This document shows, one piece after another, positions 26,016-34,734 of a stretch of 64,000 bases of DNA. Both the position numbers and the translations under genes were made by a program. The notes beneath the pieces were generated by a model. It was not told the DNA's origin. It did no database searches and was given only the letters and a program-made list of their open reading frames with translations. The DNA is from Victivallales bacterium (lineage in GTDB: Bacteria > Verrucomicrobiota > Lentisphaeria > Oligosphaerales > Oligosphaeraceae), in assembly GCA_017535315.1 (NCBI GenBank), contig JAFXUD010000062.1, positions 1 to 64,000 on the forward strand. Direction: 5' to 3'. Each line of letters opens with the position of its first letter. The first letter of the stretch is position 1.

Positions 26016-26774
26016 ATGGAAGAGACAAAGCAGAATGTTCCAGTGGCTGTTCGAAACTTGACGATGGCGTATGGCGGCACATTGATTCAGCAGGAGTTGG
26101 ATTTTGATGTGCCCAAGGGGGAAATCATGGTGGTGATGGGCGAAAGCGGCTGCGGGAAGAGTACGCTTCTCAGGCACATCATCGGCTTGAATGCACCTGC
26201 TTCTGGCCAGGTGCTTCGAAATGGGGTGGATTTGTGGAACTGTACCGAGGAAGAACATGACAAAATTCTACGCTCCTCGGGCATCCTCTACCAGTCGGGG
26301 GCCCTCTGGAGTTCCATGACGCTGGCGGAGAACGTGGCACTGCCTTTGCAGCAGTTCACAGACTATTCCGATGCTGCCATCAAGGAGATTTGCGAATACA
26401 AGCTCTCCCTGGTTGGACTGGCGGGGTGCGGAGGGCTCTACCCTTCCGAAATCAGCGGTGGAATGCGCAAACGGGCGGGGCTTGCGCGGGCGATGGCGCT
26501 GGATCCCAGCGTGCTCTTTTTCGACGAGCCGTCGGCGGGGCTGGACCCGTTGAGCGCGCGGCGCCTGGATGAACTGATTCTTGAACTGCGCGAATCCCTC
26601 GGGGCGACTGTCGTCATCATTACCCACGAGCTGGCAAGCATTTTCACCATCGCAACCGATTCCATCTATTTGGATGCGGAGAGCAAGCGCATGATTGCGC
26701 GGGGTGATCCACGCAAGTTGCGTGAGGAGTGCCCTGTGGAAAAGGTGCGAAAATTCCTCAACCGAGAGACTTGA
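26016..26774 (+). CDS. mlaF: MlaF-type ABC ATPase for lipid transport
   Basis: A 252-residue ATP-binding subunit: Walker A GESGCGKST (about 43-50), ABC signature ISGGMRKRAGLARA, Walker B VLFFDEPSAGLDP and switch histidine in ITHE. The true start is the ATG at 26016 (after GAGGCAG), not the upstream frame that overlaps mlaE. It energises the MlaE permease on the cytoplasmic side. Confidence 0.93.
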   Translation: MEETKQNVPVAVRNLTMAYGGTLIQQELDFDVPKGEIMVVMGESGCGKSTLLRHIIGLNAPASGQVLRNGVDLWNCTEEEHDKILRSSGILYQSGALWSSMTLAENVALPLQQFTDYSDAAIKEICEYKLSLVGLAGCGGLYPSEISGGMRKRAGLARAMALDPSVLFFDEPSAGLDPLSARRLDELILELRESLGATVVIITHELASIFTIATDSIYLDAESKRMIARGDPRKLREECPVEKVRKFLNRET

Positions 26775-26810
26775 TCGGCGCACTTCGCGCGCCCATTTTG
26801 GAGAAATAGT

Positions 26811-28082
26811 ATGAAACAGAAAAAGAACGCTTTTTATTTAGGCTTATTCGTATTGGGGGCATTGCTGGTGCTTGTCATCCTGCTCCTGTCAATTGGCGGA
26901 CAGAAGATTTTCACCAAGCAGGTCAATTTCATCCTGTACTTTGACAAGTCGGTGAAAGGGTTGAACATAGGGGCACCTGTGATGTTCCGTGGTGTGCGCG
27001 TAGGACAGGTGGAGGCGATTCAGTTTGCCAAACAGCTGAAGAAGCGTCGTGGCGTGTCATGGCCCATTGAGGTGATCATTGCGCTAGATCCCGCCTCGCT
27101 GGATGTCGGAAAGGATGCCACCTATTCCAGCTCCAGTTTTGTCGATAGCACCGCTAGAAATGCCTTGCTGCTTTTTCAAGGCCAGAAGCTGGTCAAGGAA
27201 TGGATGGAGACGATGGTCGCCGAGAATTCGCTCTGCGCCTGGCTTCAGACACTAAGCCTGCTGACAGGACAACTCTATATTGAACTGGATTTCGACCTTG
27301 AGTATCCTCCGACCAAACATGAGATTAAGATGCTGAAGGAAGGGGTCATACCTAGCAGGATGTCCACTATTGAGCGTATCAGCCAGACCTTGAAGTCGAA
27401 GGACCGCATGGAAGCCTTCAATATCGCCATTACCCAGCTTAGCGACTTTGTTTCCAGTGGACGTGCACGGGAGACACTCGACAACCTCTTTGTTGTCTCC
27501 GAAAACGCGAAGAATATAACAGGCGAGGGAAGCAGGCTTATCTCCTCCTTTACGCAGAACTCCACCAAAACAGGCTTTTCTGTCTTAACCGTGTTTTCGC
27601 AGGCGAGTCAGACGCTGATGAACGCAAACCGCTTCCTTGTCACGCTCAACGAGTCGGCACCAGAGATTCTGGCAGATGCAAAGGAGGCAGTTGCAACCGC
27701 AAAGGGAACACTCGTCAATGCGAATGAAACCATCACGAATGTCAATAGTCGCATTACTGAGTTGAGCGCAAAGATCGATGTCGTGATTGACAGCGTAAAC
27801 CAATTCTGCGAGAAGCTCAATACCGACGCCGACCTTGAAAAAGGGCCAGGTGCGAAGGTGCTTCAGGACATCCATGAGTTGACAAACCAGATGCAGAAGA
27901 CCTTTGCAGAACTGGAGACCACCATCGTCGAAGTTCAGAACAGCCTGAAGCCCAATTCACAGGAACGCATTGCCATTCAGAATTTCATGGAGCAGATCAA
28001 TCGGACAGCCGCCTCAATCCGTGCCATGGCCGATACCATCCAGCAGAATCCCGAATCCCTTCTCTGGGGAAAGGAGAAATAA
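26811..28082 (+). CDS. mlaD: MlaD-like MCE-domain protein
   Basis: A 423-residue protein with one transmembrane anchor (about 8-27) and an MCE domain (about 36-120, VNFILYFDKSVKGLNIGAPV, FRGVRVGQV). A long periplasmic region follows with extended helices and Asn/Thr-rich heptads (NANETITNVNSRITELSAKID). MCE rings bind lipids and pass them to the permease. It is longer than MlaD of E. coli (about 180) and nearer to the PqiB/Mce type with a helical needle, so it may bridge more of the periplasm. It follows mlaF by 36 bases. Confidence 0.9.
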   Translation: MKQKKNAFYLGLFVLGALLVLVILLLSIGGQKIFTKQVNFILYFDKSVKGLNIGAPVMFRGVRVGQVEAIQFAKQLKKRRGVSWPIEVIIALDPASLDVGKDATYSSSSFVDSTARNALLLFQGQKLVKEWMETMVAENSLCAWLQTLSLLTGQLYIELDFDLEYPPTKHEIKMLKEGVIPSRMSTIERISQTLKSKDRMEAFNIAITQLSDFVSSGRARETLDNLFVVSENAKNITGEGSRLISSFTQNSTKTGFSVLTVFSQASQTLMNANRFLVTLNESAPEILADAKEAVATAKGTLVNANETITNVNSRITELSAKIDVVIDSVNQFCEKLNTDADLEKGPGAKVLQDIHELTNQMQKTFAELETTIVEVQNSLKPNSQERIAIQNFMEQINRTAASIRAMADTIQQNPESLLWGKEK

Positions 28083-28122
28083 AGGGGGACGCGGGGGGAC
28101 TTGCCCCGTCCTTTGGAAACCA

Positions 28123-30231
28123 ATGACCTCAGTAAAAAACATAACAAGAGAAATCATAGGGCACTTGGAGAGCGAACCCATAGGGGGGCTGCGCCGCCAT
28201 GAGGTGCAGAAACGCCTTGGGCACGTGGACACCTCCTACTTCCGCACCATCTTTGCCAGGCTAATCGCCGACGGCACCATCGTGAAAAAACGTGGCGGGC
28301 GGTATGTGGCCGCAAGGTCGCGTTCACTCTACAGGGGTGTTCTCACGTTGAATCAACGTGGCTTTGGCTTCATCAAACCTGATAATGGAAAGGCGGATAT
28401 CTTTGTTCCGCAAGAAAACCTGCTGGGCGGTATCAGTGGGGACCATGTTCAATATGTGGTGGAGCAAGGTGAACAACGCCCTTGTGGCAGAATCGTAAAG
28501 GTACTGGAGCACGCTCGTAAAGACTTTGTAGGGGCTCTCGTAGAACAACAAGGCGGCTATGCGGTGCGTCCCCTGCGTCGTGACCTCCCACCGCTCGTCA
28601 AGCTCTTTCAGAATGGCCTGAAGGCTGAGTTGAATGGAGCGAAGCCAGGCGACTGGGTCAAAGTCTCGTTTGTCCCGCGCACGGACGAGAGAGCGCCATT
28701 GACCGTCGCCATTGCCAAGCGCCTCGCCAAGTCTGCGACCATCACGGGGGACATCAGGGCCATCTGCGAAGAGTATGGCCTGCCCTCTCTCTATAGCGGG
28801 GAAACGGAACAAAGGGCGGCGGCTCTCAAGCCGCAGGAGATCCCGCGCGAGGATTGCCTTGAGCTGGAGGCGTTCACCATCGATCCCATGGATGCCAGGG
28901 ACTTTGACGATGCCATCTCCGTGCGCAAGTTGCCAAAAGGCATGTTGGAGGTGGGCGTGCATATCGCTGATGTCGCCTGCTATGTGCATTCAGGCTCCCC
29001 GCTGGACAGGGCGGCTCGCAGGCGTGGCTTTACCAGCTATCTGCCTGGCCGCACCATCAGTATGCTGCCGCTGGCGCTTTCTGCTGACTTGTGTAGCCTG
29101 CGCGAAGGCGAGGAGCGGTTGGCGCACTCCGTCTTTCTGCACATTGACGCTACAAGCGGGGAGGTGATATCATCCAGACGCGTGCATACGCGCATCCGCA
29201 GCCGTCATCGTCTTTGCTACGAGCAGGTAGAGCACGTCTTGAAGGGGGAGGTTGTCGATGGTATCGACGCGAAGCTCGCGAAAACGCTGAATCTTCTCGG
29301 AGACGTGACGCACAAAATGCGCGAACAACGTGCTGTGAGCGAGCAGTTCATCCCATTCGAGGGACTGGAACGCAAGGTGCTCTGTACTGGCAATCCCCCG
29401 CAGGTGACGGACATTATGGACATCAGGCAGGGCGCTGCCTCGGAGCTTGTCGAAGAGCTGATGCTAGCGGCTAATGTGGAGGTTGCGAAAGAGATGAGGA
29501 GGCGGAATCTGCCCTGCCTTTACCGCAACCACCTGGCCCCTTCGGGAGAACAGTTACATACAACGACAGAACTGGCGGAGAAGCTGCTGCACAGGCGGAA
29601 GGTGCGCCTGACAAGCCGCCATCACATCGCCGCGTTTTTGGATTCCATACGCCACAGTGAGTACAGCGATGTGCTGAATATGCTACTGTTGCGTTGCATG
29701 CCCCGTGCGCAGTATGGTGTAGTTAACCACGGACACTTTGGGCTTGGAAAGGAGATATACTGTCACTTCACGAGTCCCATCCGCCGCTACCCAGACCTGC
29801 TGGTCCACCGTCAGTTGATTGCGGCGGACACAGGGGCCGCGCTTATGACAACGGAGTTCCTTGCTGAGCAGGAGCTTTCCTGCAATGCCTTGGAGGTGAA
29901 CAACGACCAGGCATACTTCGCGCTGGAGGACCGTCTCAAGCTACGGCTCATCCGTGAGAGGCAAGAGCAGGATTCGGGCTTCAGCGTGGAGTGCACGGTG
30001 CTCAAGGCGATTCCAAGTGGTCTATCGCTGTACGTTCCCGAATATGGGATGATGGCGTTCATATCCATCGAGGACCTTTTCGGGCATCGATGGCACTATG
30101 ATGCGAAGACATCAAGAATCACCGACGGACGCAGTTCATATTGCTTCGGCTCCACAATCTTTGCGCGCCCAAGCAAAATGGATACCGTGCGCAACGAACT
30201 GCTTATGAAGCCAGTCACTTTTAGAATTTAA
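28123..30231 (+). CDS. rnr: Ribonuclease R family exoribonuclease
   Basis: A 702-residue RNB-family enzyme. An N-terminal winged helix (about 1-65) and cold-shock OB domains (GVLTLNQRGFGFIKPDNG) precede the RNB catalytic domain (IDPMDARDFDDAISV with the metal Asp residues; HIADVACYV), the FTSPIRRYPDLLVHR signature and a C-terminal S1 domain. It degrades structured RNA 3'-to-5' in the cytoplasm. I chose ATG 28123; an upstream frame start inside mlaD is unlikely. The ribosome-binding site is weak. The 40-base gap after mlaD contains GC-rich GGGGAC words. Confidence 0.9.
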   Translation: MTSVKNITREIIGHLESEPIGGLRRHEVQKRLGHVDTSYFRTIFARLIADGTIVKKRGGRYVAARSRSLYRGVLTLNQRGFGFIKPDNGKADIFVPQENLLGGISGDHVQYVVEQGEQRPCGRIVKVLEHARKDFVGALVEQQGGYAVRPLRRDLPPLVKLFQNGLKAELNGAKPGDWVKVSFVPRTDERAPLTVAIAKRLAKSATITGDIRAICEEYGLPSLYSGETEQRAAALKPQEIPREDCLELEAFTIDPMDARDFDDAISVRKLPKGMLEVGVHIADVACYVHSGSPLDRAARRRGFTSYLPGRTISMLPLALSADLCSLREGEERLAHSVFLHIDATSGEVISSRRVHTRIRSRHRLCYEQVEHVLKGEVVDGIDAKLAKTLNLLGDVTHKMREQRAVSEQFIPFEGLERKVLCTGNPPQVTDIMDIRQGAASELVEELMLAANVEVAKEMRRRNLPCLYRNHLAPSGEQLHTTTELAEKLLHRRKVRLTSRHHIAAFLDSIRHSEYSDVLNMLLLRCMPRAQYGVVNHGHFGLGKEIYCHFTSPIRRYPDLLVHRQLIAADTGAALMTTEFLAEQELSCNALEVNNDQAYFALEDRLKLRLIRERQEQDSGFSVECTVLKAIPSGLSLYVPEYGMMAFISIEDLFGHRWHYDAKTSRITDGRSSYCFGSTIFARPSKMDTVRNELLMKPVTFRI

Positions 30232-30263
30232 CACGCAACATCTAACACATAGGAGAAAAAAAC

Positions 30264-31088
30264 GTGCTTTCATGGATTTTTTCATTCATCGGTGCCTTGG
30301 TGACAAGCGTTACCTTGGTCAAGGTATGGCCAGGTCATCCCGTCTGGACAACCATTTTCAGCATACTCGCCTTCTTTGTGGTGACGCTGATCATCAATCT
30401 CATCCTGAAGAAGAAGTTGGAGTCGGCTTTCAATGTGGTGCAGGAGAGGATCATGGCGGCTCAGGATACCATCAACCGCAAAATCCGCGCCATCGGCATG
30501 CGTGCAACCCCGAAATTCCAAAAGGAGATAGAGAACGACCAGGCAAACGCCATCCGTGAAGCCATTGGCCAGCTGGACAGTCTCAAGCCCTTCGAGAAAT
30601 GGAACTTTATGGTCAAGAAGCAGACCGATACGCTTCGCGCACAGTTCCACTTCCAGCTCAAGGAGTTTGACAAGGCCGACGAGTACTTCAAGCACGCCCT
30701 TCTTATGGATCCGCTGACCATGGCTATGCAGATGACACGCTTCTACAAAAAGGACGACATGAAGAACGTCGAGAAGTGCTTCAAGAAGAGCACGCGCCGC
30801 TTCAAGGATGAAAAAGGGGTACTCATCTATGCACTTTACTCGTGGATTCTTGTGCAGCAGAACAAGATAGACGAGGCCATTCAGGTGCTTGTGCAGGCCA
30901 AGACCCGAGCGGAGAACGATGTCCTCAAACAGAACTGGGATCACCTTGTCAATGGACGCATCAAGCGTTTCAGCAACGCTGGCCTTGGCGACCAGTGGTT
31001 TGCCCTCCAACTGGAGACTCCCAAGCAGCAACGCATCACCCAGCAGGGCGGCTTTGGCTTTGGCGGCGGTCGCGGCAGGCGGTGGTAG
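30264..31088 (+). CDS. Two-helix membrane protein with tetratricopeptide-like soluble part
   Basis: A 274-residue protein starting at GTG, chosen because TAGGAG lies about 9 bases before it and the membrane segments begin at once. Two transmembrane helices (about 2-20 and 27-46) are followed by a helical cytoplasmic or periplasmic region. That region has TPR-like repeats around 120-220 (FHFQLKEFDKADEYFKHALLMDP, YALYSWILVQQNKIDEAIQVL). The C-terminus is Gly/Arg-rich (GGFGFGGGRGRRW). I do not recognise a specific family. It follows rnr by 32 bases. Confidence 0.75.
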   Translation: MLSWIFSFIGALVTSVTLVKVWPGHPVWTTIFSILAFFVVTLIINLILKKKLESAFNVVQERIMAAQDTINRKIRAIGMRATPKFQKEIENDQANAIREAIGQLDSLKPFEKWNFMVKKQTDTLRAQFHFQLKEFDKADEYFKHALLMDPLTMAMQMTRFYKKDDMKNVEKCFKKSTRRFKDEKGVLIYALYSWILVQQNKIDEAIQVLVQAKTRAENDVLKQNWDHLVNGRIKRFSNAGLGDQWFALQLETPKQQRITQQGGFGFGGGRGRRW

Positions 31089-31238
31089 AGCCGCGTTAGC
31101 GGCGATAGGAACATAGCCGTGGGTAAAGCGAAGATGCGATAGTGCGAAGCGTATCCCACGGGAAGACGATACCCCATAAATGAGCCCCGTAGGGGCGATA
31201 GAAATATAGCCGTGGGTGGAGCGAAGCGAAAACCACGG
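31084..31238. repeat. CCGTGGG-type multi-hairpin repeat, 31.1 kb copy
   Basis: It has the hairpin GCCGCGTTAGCGGC, then GGAACATAGCCGTGGGT and its CCCACGG partner, then GACGATACCCC and GCCCCGTAGGGGC. A second CCGTGG/CCACGG hairpin closes the copy at 31210-31238. The order of hairpins and the GACGATACCCC linker match the 1981-2180 element and the 42.1-42.5 kb copies. The last hairpin touches the argH ribosome-binding site. Confidence 0.8.
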
Positions 31239-31253
31239 AAGGAAAAAGCAACC

Positions 31254-32633
31254 ATGGCACTTTGGAGCGGAAGATTTTCAGAGAAGACAGATGAACTTGT
31301 GGCGCGTTATACGGAGTCGATTTCGTATGACAGGCGTCTCTATCCGTTTGACATAGCGGGCAGCAAGGCACATGCGGAGATGCTGGCGAAGCAGGGCATC
31401 ATCCCACAGGAGGATGCCAAGGCCATCATCAAGGGACTGGACGCCGTGCTCGCGGAGATTGAATCAGGCACTTTCACCTTCAAGGAGGAGCTTGAGGACA
31501 TCCACATGAACATCGAATCCAGGCTGACGGAGCTTATCGGGCAGCCTGGCGCTCGTCTCCACACGGGGCGCAGCCGAAACGACCAGATTGCAACCGACGA
31601 GCGGCTCTTCATGCGTCACGAGGCACAGGAGATTACAAAACAGTTGCAGGCTCTTCAGAAAGCATTGTTGGCACTTGCGGACAAGTATTCCGATGTCATC
31701 ATGCCTGGCTTCACGCACACGCAGCACGCGCAGCCTGTTCTGTTTGCGCACCATCTGTTAGCCTACATCGAGATGTTCGGGCGGGACTGCGAGCGAATTG
31801 GAGACTGCGCACGCCGTCTCAACCGTCTGCCGCTGGGGGCGGGGGCCATCGCAGGCTCCACATTGCCTCTTGATAGGCAGTTCACGGCGGAGAAGCTGGG
31901 TTTCAGCGAGGTTTTACGTAACAGCATGGATGCCGTGGGGGACCGCGACTACATCGTCGAGTTTCTCTCCTGCCTTGCCATCATTGCCATGCACATCTCG
32001 CGCCTGGCGGAAGACCTCGTGATTTGGTTTAGCCAGGAGTTTGCCTTCATCGAGCTGGGCGACGCCTTCACGACGGGTTCCAGCTTGATGCCGCAGAAGA
32101 AGAACCCCGATGTCGCCGAGCTGGCACGCGGAAAGACGGGGCGCGTCTATGGTCACCTGATGGCCATTCTCACGACGATGAAGGGGCTTCCACTCACCTA
32201 CAATCGCGATATGCAGGAGGACAAGGAGGGGTTGTTTGATTCCATCGATACTGTCAAGCTTTCCTTGGCTACTATGGCGGCGATGCTTGGCACGCTGAAA
32301 CCCCGCGTGGAACGGATGCGCCAGGCCGCCTCCGACCCCTCGCTTATGGCGACGGATTTGGCAGAGTGGCTCGTGCGCCATGGCGTTCCCTTCCGCGAGG
32401 CCCATCGGCAGGTCGGCAAGTTCGTGGGCTTCTGCGCTGCCCATGAGATGCCTCTCGACCAGGCGACGCTGGAGCAGATGAAGAGCTGCATACCCGCCGC
32501 CGAACCCGAGTGCCTTTCGATTTTCAACCCCGAGCACAGCGTGGCGGCGCGTACGCCCATCGGCGGCACCGCCCCTGAAAATGTCCGCCAGCAGATTGAT
32601 TTCTGGAAAAATAGATTTGCAAATAATCCTTAA
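31254..32633 (+). CDS. argH: Argininosuccinate lyase
   Basis: A 459-residue fumarase/aspartase-superfamily enzyme: LWSGRFSEKTDE at the N-terminus, the DIHMNIESRL and HTGRSRNDQIATD regions, the PGFTHTQHAQP loop and the catalytic signature GSSLMPQKKNPD. It cleaves argininosuccinate to arginine and fumarate. The start is the ATG at 31254 with AAGGAA at 31239-31244; an earlier frame start at 31212 lies inside the repeat hairpin. No other arginine genes are adjacent. Confidence 0.96.
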   Translation: MALWSGRFSEKTDELVARYTESISYDRRLYPFDIAGSKAHAEMLAKQGIIPQEDAKAIIKGLDAVLAEIESGTFTFKEELEDIHMNIESRLTELIGQPGARLHTGRSRNDQIATDERLFMRHEAQEITKQLQALQKALLALADKYSDVIMPGFTHTQHAQPVLFAHHLLAYIEMFGRDCERIGDCARRLNRLPLGAGAIAGSTLPLDRQFTAEKLGFSEVLRNSMDAVGDRDYIVEFLSCLAIIAMHISRLAEDLVIWFSQEFAFIELGDAFTTGSSLMPQKKNPDVAELARGKTGRVYGHLMAILTTMKGLPLTYNRDMQEDKEGLFDSIDTVKLSLATMAAMLGTLKPRVERMRQAASDPSLMATDLAEWLVRHGVPFREAHRQVGKFVGFCAAHEMPLDQATLEQMKSCIPAAEPECLSIFNPEHSVAARTPIGGTAPENVRQQIDFWKNRFANNP

Positions 32634-32652
32634 CCCTCAACGGAGAACAACA

Positions 32653-34641
32653 ATGAGCAATTTCCCCAGATGGTGCCTGTTTTTTGACTTCCACACAATG
32701 CCTGCGAACCCTGACGTCGGCAAGGGCTTTGACATTGAGGCGATTACCGACCGCTTTGCGGAGGCAGGCGTGCAGTACGTGGTCTTCCCCGCTCGTTGTA
32801 ACCTCGGCACGGCCTACTATGACACGAAAATCGGCATCAAGCACCCTGCGCTGACCTATGACTTGTTGCCGATGTTTGTGGAGTCCTGCCACAAGAAAGG
32901 CATCAAGTTCACTGCCTATATGAACGCGGGCATCAGCCATGAGGAAACGCTTCGCCACAGGGAGTGGATGCTTCTCCACAAGAGCGGTGAATCCTATTTG
33001 AAGGAGCGCGTCTCCAGCTTTTTCCGCAGACCCTGCTACAACACAGGCTATGGCGACCATCTGGTGGCGATGACCAAGGAGATTATGGAGCATTGCAAGG
33101 TTGATGGCATGTTCTTGGACTGCTTCCACACCCCGCCCTGCTATGGCCTGGAGTGCATCGAGGCGATGAAAAAGGAAGGCGTGAACATCGAGGACGATAA
33201 GGAGGTGGAGGCCTTCAACCTGCGCAAAATGGAGCACATGGCAAAACGCATATCCGATGCTGCGAAGGCGGTCAAACCCGATGCGATGCTTTACTTCAAC
33301 GGTATTTCCTACGAAATGCAGAACAAGTTGGGCACCTATCTGGAGTTCGAGTGCCTGCCGACTGGTGGTTGGGGCTACGAGTGCCTCCCATTCGGTTGCA
33401 GGCACCTGCGCACCCTCGGCAAACCCGTGCTCAACATGACGGGCCGCTTCCACAAGTCGTGGGGCGACTTCGGCGGCATCCGCACAGAGCCCAGCTTGGA
33501 GTATGACTGCATCTACGGAATCGCCAACGGCCTCGGCACTACCATCGGCGACCATTTCCACCCGCGCGGCGACATCAACCGCGCCGTTGCTGATCTTGAT
33601 ACGCGCATCTACAAGCGCCTTCAGAAGCTCGACCCGTGGATTGACGACGCAAAACCCGTCACGGAAATCGCTGCTCCAATGATCTACCCCTACCCTGGCT
33701 ATGAGATGATGGAGGCCAACAACCGCGCTCTCTACGCCAAGCACTTCAACACCATCAAGGGCGTGACGCGAATGCTCTGCGAACTCAAGCAGCAGTTCGA
33801 CCTCCCCTCGCATTTCGCCTCGTGGGACAAGTACGACCTGCTAATTCTCCCCGATTTCATCCTGATGGATGACGAGACCAAGGAGCGTGTGCATAAACAC
33901 CTCGCGAAGGGCGGCAAGATCATCGCCTCCGCCTGGTCTGGCTTGGATGAGGCGAAGCAGCAGTTCCAGTTCAAGGAGTGGGGCGTTGAATACCAGGGTG
34001 ACTGCCCATTTAATCCCACTTTCTTCAATCCCTCCTACCCCTTCTCGAAGGATTTCCCCGAAATGCCGATGAACTTCTACGAAATGGGCGTCGATGTGAA
34101 GGCTGCTCCTGGTACGGAGGTGCTTGGCACCATCTGCCCACCCTACTACAACAGGCACTGGGACTACGAGCACGGCTTTGTCTATCTGCCGCCTAACAGG
34201 GACAATGGTGCGCCCGCCATCACCTGCACCGAGCAGGTGGGCTATGTCTCGCATCCCGTCTTCTTCTCCTACTACAACAATGGCTACCTGCCGCTGCGCC
34301 AGATTGTCAAGGGGCTGTTGGACAGGTACCTCCCGCGCCCGCTGCTCAAGACCCCCGACGCGCCATCCTTCACACGTGCAACCATCACCGAACAGCCAAA
34401 CCGCAGGATGGTCTATTTCCTTGCCTATATGCCAGAACAGCGCGGCGCCAGCTGCAATATGATCGAGGAGCCCCTGCTGGTCGAAAACCAGAAGATCATG
34501 CTGCGCATGGATGACAAGTGCTACAAACACGCCTATCTCGCCCCCAGTGGTACCCCCCTGCCGCTTACCGTCGAAGACGGCTATGCCTGCGTGATGGTGC
34601 CCAAGATCAAGGGCTACGCAGTCGTGGTCTTTGAAGAGTAA
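32653..34641 (+). CDS. Glycosidase-like protein, GHL6 domain plus GATase-like domain
   Basis: A 662-residue protein without a signal peptide. The first 330 residues form a TIM barrel of the hypothetical glycosyl hydrolase 6 type (PF14871-like): VVFPARCNLGTAYYDTKIGIKHP, GIKFTAYMNAGI and DGMFLDCFHTPPC. Residues about 370-560 resemble the class I GATase-like trimerisation domain of GH42 enzymes (YDLLILPDFILMDDETKERVHKHLAKGGKI). A C-terminal beta domain ends the protein. The GHL6 family has no assigned substrate. It follows argH by 19 bases with its own GGAGAAC site, so it may be co-transcribed. Start chosen at 32653 over an in-frame start inside argH. Confidence 0.75.
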   Translation: MSNFPRWCLFFDFHTMPANPDVGKGFDIEAITDRFAEAGVQYVVFPARCNLGTAYYDTKIGIKHPALTYDLLPMFVESCHKKGIKFTAYMNAGISHEETLRHREWMLLHKSGESYLKERVSSFFRRPCYNTGYGDHLVAMTKEIMEHCKVDGMFLDCFHTPPCYGLECIEAMKKEGVNIEDDKEVEAFNLRKMEHMAKRISDAAKAVKPDAMLYFNGISYEMQNKLGTYLEFECLPTGGWGYECLPFGCRHLRTLGKPVLNMTGRFHKSWGDFGGIRTEPSLEYDCIYGIANGLGTTIGDHFHPRGDINRAVADLDTRIYKRLQKLDPWIDDAKPVTEIAAPMIYPYPGYEMMEANNRALYAKHFNTIKGVTRMLCELKQQFDLPSHFASWDKYDLLILPDFILMDDETKERVHKHLAKGGKIIASAWSGLDEAKQQFQFKEWGVEYQGDCPFNPTFFNPSYPFSKDFPEMPMNFYEMGVDVKAAPGTEVLGTICPPYYNRHWDYEHGFVYLPPNRDNGAPAITCTEQVGYVSHPVFFSYYNNGYLPLRQIVKGLLDRYLPRPLLKTPDAPSFTRATITEQPNRRMVYFLAYMPEQRGASCNMIEEPLLVENQKIMLRMDDKCYKHAYLAPSGTPLPLTVEDGYACVMVPKIKGYAVVVFEE

Positions 34642-34649
34642 CCCCCCGC

Positions 34650-34667
34650 CTGGCGCTGAAGCGCCAG
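34650..34667 (+). other. Small palindromic hairpin upstream of waaA
   Basis: CTGGCGCT-GA-AGCGCCAG is a perfect 8-bp stem, followed by ACACAGAACAGGT, close to the sequence after the hairpin at 14468-14486. No T-run follows it. It lies in the 93-base gap between the GHL6-like gene and waaA. Confidence 0.5.
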
Positions 34668-34734
34668 ACACAGAACAGGTGCCCACCTGCGCCGCGCTTC
34701 AGCACGGCAAAAAGCCACCCTCAAATAGACAGCC

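Noticed and set aside
32524-33813. 429-residue minus-strand frame opposite argH and the GHL6-like gene
   Set aside because: It spans two well-supported plus-strand genes and their gap and has no family features.
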